A stretch of DNA of 42,840 nt from JBQCHF01 sp051953655. Lineage in GTDB: Bacteria; Actinomycetota; Actinomycetes; Motilibacterales; Motilibacteraceae. The DNA is taken from NCBI GenBank assembly GCA_051953655.1, contig JBQCIO010000235.1:1-42840 (forward strand), written 5' to 3'. Each line of letters opens with the position of its first letter. The stretch's first letter is position 1. The notes under the pieces were generated by a model. That model was given only the letters and a program-made list of their open reading frames with translations, did not search any database and was not told the DNA's origin. Of this stretch, positions 39,690-42,840 are shown piece after piece. The position numbers were made by a program, and so were the translations under genes.

Positions 39690-40138
39690 CCCGCCACCTC
39701 CCACGCGACGTCGGCATCCTCAGCCGGGTCGGGAATGTGCGGCCCGCAGTGCTCGCCGTCGACCGCGTAGTTGCCGCACCGGCACTTCGCGGGCTCCAAC
39801 GCCGCGTCGCGCAGGTCCGTGGCGATCCGCTCGGCGTCCTCGGGGGTGAGGGTCAGCTGGAGGAGTCGCGCGATGGATGGCTCAGACCGCAGCGCGTCGA
39901 CAGCAGCCATGACGCGCGGGTGGCTGGACCTGTTGCGGCCCAGGGTGCAGAACTCGTCCAGCAGCCCCACGTCGGCGAGAGTGCGCGCCAGAGTGGGCAG
40001 CAGACCGTCGAGGGGGTAGGCGACCACGGAGGCGTTGAGGATGACGGTGTGGCGGTCGTCCTCGACGACGCGGTCGGCGGTGATGCGGTCGTGGCCGGGG
40101 AGGATGGCCTCGTCCTGGCCGGGCAGGTACGTCATCAT
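39686..40138 (-). CDS. Hypothetical protein with C-terminal CxC/CxxH
   Basis: 150 residues from ATG 40138. Mixed alpha/beta with helices at about 45-62 and 73-112; the end has CRCGNYAVDGEHCGPH, probably metal-binding. Function unknown. Overlaps both neighbours. Confidence 0.6.
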   Translation of the reverse strand: MMTYLPGQDEAILPGHDRITADRVVEDDRHTVILNASVVAYPLDGLLPTLARTLADVGLLDEFCTLGRNRSSHPRVMAAVDALRSEPSIARLLQLTLTPEDAERIATDLRDAALEPAKCRCGNYAVDGEHCGPHIPDPAEDADVAWEVAG

Positions 40139-40773
40139 GCCACCGCCGGCTGCTGCTCGACGGGCCGCCCGGCCACGTCGACCTCGTGCAGGACCGTGCA
40201 GGACTGCGCCTTGCACTTCGCGGTCCCGCCGTCGGTGATCGGGCGCAGAACCTGCAGGGGGACGTGGACGGCGAGGTAGCGGGTGCCGTCGTGGCCGGAG
40301 TGGTAGGCGTCGGCGTGGTGGGGGGTGGGTCCGAAGTGCAGGCCGTTCCCGCACTCGTAGGTGTCGCGCCAGTCGGGGGCGGTGACGGTCTCGCCGAGGG
40401 GGTAGGTGGTGCCGTGGTCGGAGGTGAGGTTCGCGTTGACGGCCTTGTAGAGCAGGGCGTTGCCGTCGGTGACCTGGACGCCGTGGTAGTCGCACCAGTC
40501 GGCGGGAGCGGTCAGGTTGAGGGTGGTGTGGTCGATGAGGACGCCGCCGTCGATGGTGGCGCGGGCGGAGCGCAGGTGGACGGCGGTGTGGGATCCGGCG
40601 TGGACCGTGGCCGAGCCGGAGGCGCTGACCGTGGCCGAGCCGGAGGCGCGAGCAAACCCACCCACCTCCAACCACACGCCAGACTCGGAGACGATCACGA
40701 TCTCGTCGAACTCATCTGCCTTGACGAGCGCAGCGTCCAGCTCGGCCTGGGTGGTGACGCGGTACGTGGTCAT
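40135..40773 (-). CDS. DUF7666-like protein with a short internal repeat
   Basis: 212 residues from ATG 40773. The start (TTYRVTTQAELDAALVKADE) and the order SGVWLEV, a repeat region, HLRSARATIDGGVLIDH, then CGNGLHFGPTP and ITDGGTAKCKAQSC match a family widespread in actinophages (DUF7666). Residues about 55-75 carry SGSATVxAxG-type repeats, probably a beta-helix segment that varies in copy number. Function is not known. Confidence 0.7.
   Translation of the reverse strand: MTTYRVTTQAELDAALVKADEFDEIVIVSESGVWLEVGGFARASGSATVSASGSATVHAGSHTAVHLRSARATIDGGVLIDHTTLNLTAPADWCDYHGVQVTDGNALLYKAVNANLTSDHGTTYPLGETVTAPDWRDTYECGNGLHFGPTPHHADAYHSGHDGTRYLAVHVPLQVLRPITDGGTAKCKAQSCTVLHEVDVAGRPVEQQPAVA
40603..40650. 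repeat. 24-bp tandem repeat, two copies
   Basis: Two tandem copies (40603-40626 and 40627-40650) that differ only at the last base. They encode an eight-residue unit containing SASGSATV in the DUF7666-like protein and keep the reading frame. Unit number may vary among related phages. Confidence 0.8.
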
Positions 40774-40925
40774 CGCCCCATCACCGCCAGGCACCCCGAG
40801 CACCCACACGACGCGGCCAGGCCACGACGCAGGAACACCTCAGCCTCAGCAGGGTCGAGGCGCACGTGCAGGGAGATCGCGGCCTGCTCGATCCACGGGT
40901 GGAGGAGGGCTGCGCGGCGGGTCAC
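40770..40925 (-). CDS. Small hypothetical protein
   Basis: 51 residues from GTG 40925 (VTRRAALLHPWIEQAAISLH ... CGCSGCLAVMGR). A helix and a C-terminal CxCxxC. Overlaps both neighbours by four bases. Function unknown. Confidence 0.55.
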   Translation of the reverse strand: MTRRAALLHPWIEQAAISLHVRLDPAEAEVFLRRGLAASCGCSGCLAVMGR

Positions 40926-41119
40926 TTGGTCACCTCGCCCAGCACGTACGAGAAGCCAGCCAGCGAGCGGTCGGCGGCCTCGTCGTAGTCGACCTCGACG
41001 AGCATCAGCCGCTCGCCGATAGTGTTCGGGCCGACGATCTGCCCGATGGCGCTGGTGATGTCGCCGGGGTAGTTCGCGTGGACGACGGCCGGACGTCCCG
41101 GCGTAGTGGTCAAAGCCAT
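40922..41119 (-). CDS. Small hypothetical protein
   Basis: 65 residues from ATG 41119 with AAGGAG a few bases upstream. Beta-rich start (MALTTTPGRPAVVHANYPGD) and LMLVEVDYDEAADR. It follows the hairpin at 41144-41179, so it may open a subtranscript. Function unknown. Confidence 0.6.
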   Translation of the reverse strand: MALTTTPGRPAVVHANYPGDITSAIGQIVGPNTIGERLMLVEVDYDEAADRSLAGFSYVLGEVTK

Positions 41120-41143
41120 GGGATGATCTCCTTGTTCGTTCGG

Positions 41144-41179
41144 AGCCCTCGGTGCTGCTTGGCTGGCGTGCCGAGGGCT
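41144..41179 (-). terminator. Intergenic hairpin after the switch genes
   Basis: AGCCCTCGG pairs with CCGAGGGCT across an 18-base loop in the 75-base gap 41120-41194. It separates the cro-antirepressor cluster from the small-gene operon. There is no U tract on the minus strand, so it may be an attenuator or antitermination target. Confidence 0.5.
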
Positions 41180-41194
41180 TCGGCGTGTGGTGGG

Positions 41195-41317
41195 TCAGTG
41201 GGGTTGCGTGCGCTCGACGAGCCGCGCCCGCCATGCGTCGATGAGGGCCCGGTCGCCGTTCTCGTCGGCGGTGGCCTCCTGGTTGCGCAGGACGGCGGCG
41301 AGTGCAGTTGCGCTCAT
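41195..41317 (-). CDS. Tiny hypothetical protein
   Basis: 40 residues from ATG 41317 (MSATALAAVLRNQEATADEN, then a charged helix). ATGA overlap with the gene upstream and the CCAGCGATGA junction support it. Function unknown. Confidence 0.55.
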   Translation of the reverse strand: MSATALAAVLRNQEATADENGDRALIDAWRARLVERTQPH

Positions 41318-41478
41318 CGCTGGTGCCTCACGTTGCAGCCCGGCCGCGCGCACCCGTCCGCGCGGTCCAGGTCCACCGGGGTGCGGTCGATCCACGCGCG
41401 GATGACGTCACGCTTCTCAGCGAGCAGGGCCACGGACAGGGTGGCGATGAGGGCCAGGGCGAGGATGAGGAGAGTCAT
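41314..41478 (-). CDS. Small membrane protein after the antirepressor
   Basis: 54 residues from ATG 41478. N-terminal membrane helix (MTLLILALALIATLSVALLA), then a charged part with CARPGCNVRHQR. Overlaps the antirepressor stop (ATGA). Function unknown. Confidence 0.6.
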   Translation of the reverse strand: MTLLILALALIATLSVALLAEKRDVIRAWIDRTPVDLDRADGCARPGCNVRHQR

Positions 41479-42197
41479 GCCGACCGCCTCGCCATGTCGT
41501 CGTCGAGCTTGCGGCGCAGGAAGTCCAGCCCGGACGGGAGCACGCGCGTGGTGTGCGTCAGGTGCTCCACACCGTCACGGTCGGTGTAGGAGGCAGCGGT
41601 CACCTTGAAGTGGTGCGCGTACCGCTGGTAGGGCAGGTTCGAGCCGGAAATGAGGACCCCGGAGTCCCGAAGGCGGCGGAACAGGGTGTTGCGACCGATG
41701 CCGAGCACCTTCGCGGCGGCGTCCATCGTGTAGAAGCCGTCGGCGTCCATGAGTGCGTCGTAGGCCTGCACCTTGGGGGCGGCGAGAGCGAGGGCTTCCT
41801 CCTGCTCCTCGATGCGCCGCTGCTGCTCAGCCGCGAGAGCGAGTGCCTCGGAGAACTTGCGGGGTACGGGCACGTACTGGCCGTTGCGGCGGATCTCGGG
41901 GATGACCTCGTGGGTGATCCAGCGCTTGAAGGCCTTGGCGCCCTCGACCTGACTGCCGAGGATGGCGGCGTAGAGGCCGGGCTCGGAGATGACTGCCATC
42001 TCCTGGTCTCCGCCAGGGGTACGCACTGAGCGCGTACCCTTCTCGTCCTCATCTAGGCGGCGAGTCATGTCGCTGGCCATCCGGTAGCCGAGGCAGCGTG
42101 CGACGTCGGCCGCGACAAACCAGGGCTCGCCGTCGATCACGAGGGTTCGGACCTGCTCGGTGGTCGAGTAGGAGAAGACCTCCAGTGCGGCGGTCAT
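41475..42197 (-). CDS. ant: Phage antirepressor (Bro-N plus KilAC domains)
   Basis: 240 residues from ATG 42197. The Bro-N domain (about 1-110) shows GEPWFVAADVARCLGY, ISEPGLYAAILGS and FKRWITHEVIPEIRRNGQY. A linker helix leads to a KilAC/ANT domain (about 140-235: GFYTMDAAAKVLGIGRNTLF, RRLRDSGVLI and YAHHFKVTA). It is co-translated with cro (ATGA) and expressed from the early promoter, so it probably counteracts the repressor or acts as a regulator of lytic growth. The target is inferred. Confidence 0.88.
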   Translation of the reverse strand: MTAALEVFSYSTTEQVRTLVIDGEPWFVAADVARCLGYRMASDMTRRLDEDEKGTRSVRTPGGDQEMAVISEPGLYAAILGSQVEGAKAFKRWITHEVIPEIRRNGQYVPVPRKFSEALALAAEQQRRIEEQEEALALAAPKVQAYDALMDADGFYTMDAAAKVLGIGRNTLFRRLRDSGVLISGSNLPYQRYAHHFKVTAASYTDRDGVEHLTHTTRVLPSGLDFLRRKLDDDMARRSA

Positions 42198-42421
42198 GCT
42201 GCACCGCCGAGGGAGTCGTCGAGCAGGTCGGCGACGGGCATGCCGAAGTGCCGCGCGAGCGCGGTCAGGTCGTCGATGCGCCACGCGACCTTGCCGCGCA
42301 GCCGGGCCGAGACCGACACCTGGGAGACGCCGAGGATCGCGGCGACGTCCGTCTGACTGAGCCCTCGGCGGGCCATCTCGGCGCGGACGTTCGCCGAGAC
42401 GCTGTCGGTGGTATTGGGCAT
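42194..42421 (-). CDS. cro: Cro-like XRE regulator
   Basis: 75 residues from ATG 42421. An XRE HTH covers residues 8-70, with SQTDVAAILGVSQVSVSARL as the HTH. It is divergent from the repressor and paralogous to it: VSARLRG, W..DL..LA..FG and VADLL are shared, so both probably bind related operators. It is the first gene of the leftward lytic operon, the place of Cro in BPs-like phages. Confidence 0.85.
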   Translation of the reverse strand: MPNTTDSVSANVRAEMARRGLSQTDVAAILGVSQVSVSARLRGKVAWRIDDLTALARHFGMPVADLLDDSLGGAA

Positions 42422-42427
42422 GGCGAC

Positions 42428-42456
42428 ACCGTATCGGCGCGGCCACTATCGGTCAA
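42428..42456 (-). promoter_or_regulatory. Predicted early lytic promoter for cro
   Basis: On the minus strand, TTGACC (42456-42451), a 17-base spacer and TACGGT (42433-42428) form a sigma-70-like promoter. The start would fall within a few bases of the cro ATG at 42421, giving a very short or leaderless transcript. Confidence 0.55.
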
Positions 42457-42499
42457 GCCACTAGGGCCAAATTCCATGGTTGATTTTTAGACGTTCCAC

Positions 42500-42529
42500 T
42501 TGTAGCGGGGCTACTCATGGACCTAACGT
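42500..42529 (+). promoter_or_regulatory. Predicted repressor promoter with candidate operator
   Basis: On the plus strand, TTGTAG (42500-42505), 18 bases and TAACGT (42524-42529) lie just before the repressor ATG at 42536, so the mRNA may be leaderless. The small inverted repeat GTAGC-GGG-GCTAC (42502-42514) overlaps the -35 and is a candidate operator. This is inference from consensus matching. Confidence 0.45.
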
Positions 42530-42535
42530 GCTGGC

Positions 42536-42840
42536 ATGACCGTTACTCCGCTTCCGCGTAAGGCGCGCCCACGCACGGTGGGCGACGTCGTCTCCCTCAC
42601 CGTGCGGCACCTGATGGTCGACCACGACCTGACGCAGACGGCGCTTGCAGTCGTGCTGGGAATCACCCAGCCGCAGGTCAGTGCGCGGCTGCGAGGAGCG
42701 GCGCCGTGGTCACTGCATGACCTAGAGGTCCTCGCCAGCTACTTCGGCGTGACGGTGGCCGACCTCGTTGGCGGCCAGCCGAAGGGTGACGGTCCGCACG
42801 ACGGCGGTGAGCGCGCCCGGAGGGATTCGAACCCCCAACC
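42536..42840 (+). CDS. rep: Phage repressor (XRE-type HTH), 5' part; attP lies in its 3' end
   Basis: This reading frame starts at ATG 42536, runs off the right end and continues in frame at base 2 of the window to TAA 206-208, giving 123 residues. Residues about 20-80 form an XRE/Cro-type helix-turn-helix domain with TQPQVSARLRG as the likely recognition helix. The domain is clearly paralogous to the divergent Cro-like gene at 42194-42421, which shares VSARLRG, the LA..FG pattern and VADL. From about residue 92 the protein is encoded by the tRNA-derived attP (RRDSNPQPSDP), followed by an 18-residue tail ending RKVA. The gene is divergent from cro and lies just upstream of the integrase. This is the BPs/Brujita-type arrangement in which integration shortens the repressor. 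The sequence directly shows the frame, HTH and attP overlap; the regulatory role is inferred. Confidence 0.88.
   Translation, partial: MTVTPLPRKARPRTVGDVVSLTVRHLMVDHDLTQTALAVVLGITQPQVSARLRGAAPWSLHDLEVLASYFGVTVADLVGGQPKGDGPHDGGERARRDSNPQ
42700..42840. repeat. Terminal direct repeat, right copy (circular overlap)
   Basis: Exact copy of bases 1-141. Removing one copy closes a circle of about 42,699 bp. The right end of the copy falls inside the tRNA-like attP segment. Confidence 0.9.

Noticed and set aside
40186..41022. Gly/Val-rich plus-strand frame
   Set aside because: Antisense to the DUF7666-like gene and its neighbours; its repeats are reflections of the coding repeat on the other strand.
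1..42840. CRISPR array or prophage-encoded CRISPR
   Set aside because: No regularly spaced direct repeats with unique spacers were seen; repeats found are coding tandem repeats or start-associated sequences.
42700..42840. Biological long terminal repeat or transposon ends
   Set aside because: No mobile-element gene is attached, and the repressor frame reads straight through the join when one copy is removed.

Overview
The window is the complete genome of a temperate tailed phage (siphovirus-type gene order) of a high-GC actinobacterium. It is present as a circle: bases 1-141 are repeated exactly at 42700-42840, so the unique circle is about 42,699 bp. The host is inferred from the GC-rich third codon positions, frequent GTG starts, a phage WhiB-like protein, a DUF6221-type protein and an attP resembling an actinobacterial tRNA-Arg. 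The genus cannot be read from the sequence. The uninterrupted attP shows that this is the excised or packaged form, not an integrated prophage.

Layout. The only clear plus-strand genes are the repressor (starting at 42536 and running through the contig junction to 208), the integrase (272-1168) and one small membrane protein (15208-15408). All other genes are on the minus strand and read from 42421 down to 1237. In transcription order they are: a Cro-like regulator and an antirepressor; many small genes; a recombination and replication block (Cas4/RecB-like exonuclease, RecT-like annealing protein, RusA-like resolvase, cytosine methyltransferase, HNH nuclease, WhiB-like protein, replication initiator, DnaB-like helicase, Dam-like methyltransferase); a second run of small genes; an HNH nuclease and small terminase; a large terminase split into ATPase and nuclease genes; portal, MuF-like protein, scaffold and capsid; connectors; tail genes with a -1 frameshift in the assembly chaperones; a 949-aa tape measure; baseplate and fibre proteins, one GH26-like; endolysin and holin-like protein; and two more tail-type proteins. 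A strong hairpin at 1190-1219 separates this leftward unit from the converging integrase.

The main point of interest is the immunity region. A Cro-like gene and a repressor diverge from one promoter region and are paralogues. The phage attachment site, a copy of the 3' part of a tRNA-Arg gene, lies inside the 3' end of the repressor coding sequence, with the integrase directly downstream. This is the arrangement of the integration-dependent immunity systems described for mycobacteriophages BPs, Brujita and Charlie. The circle encodes a 123-residue repressor. Integration at a standard tRNA-Arg(ACG) gene would place a TAG stop just after the core and give a 105-residue form. A Bro-N/KilAC antirepressor follows cro and probably adds a third element.

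The early minus-strand genes are very tightly packed, mostly with ATGA or GTGA stop/start overlaps. Two sequence families recur at their start codons (roughly GGCGGTGCGGCATGA and GAGGAGnnCCAGCGATGA), reminiscent of the start-associated sequences of cluster K mycobacteriophages.
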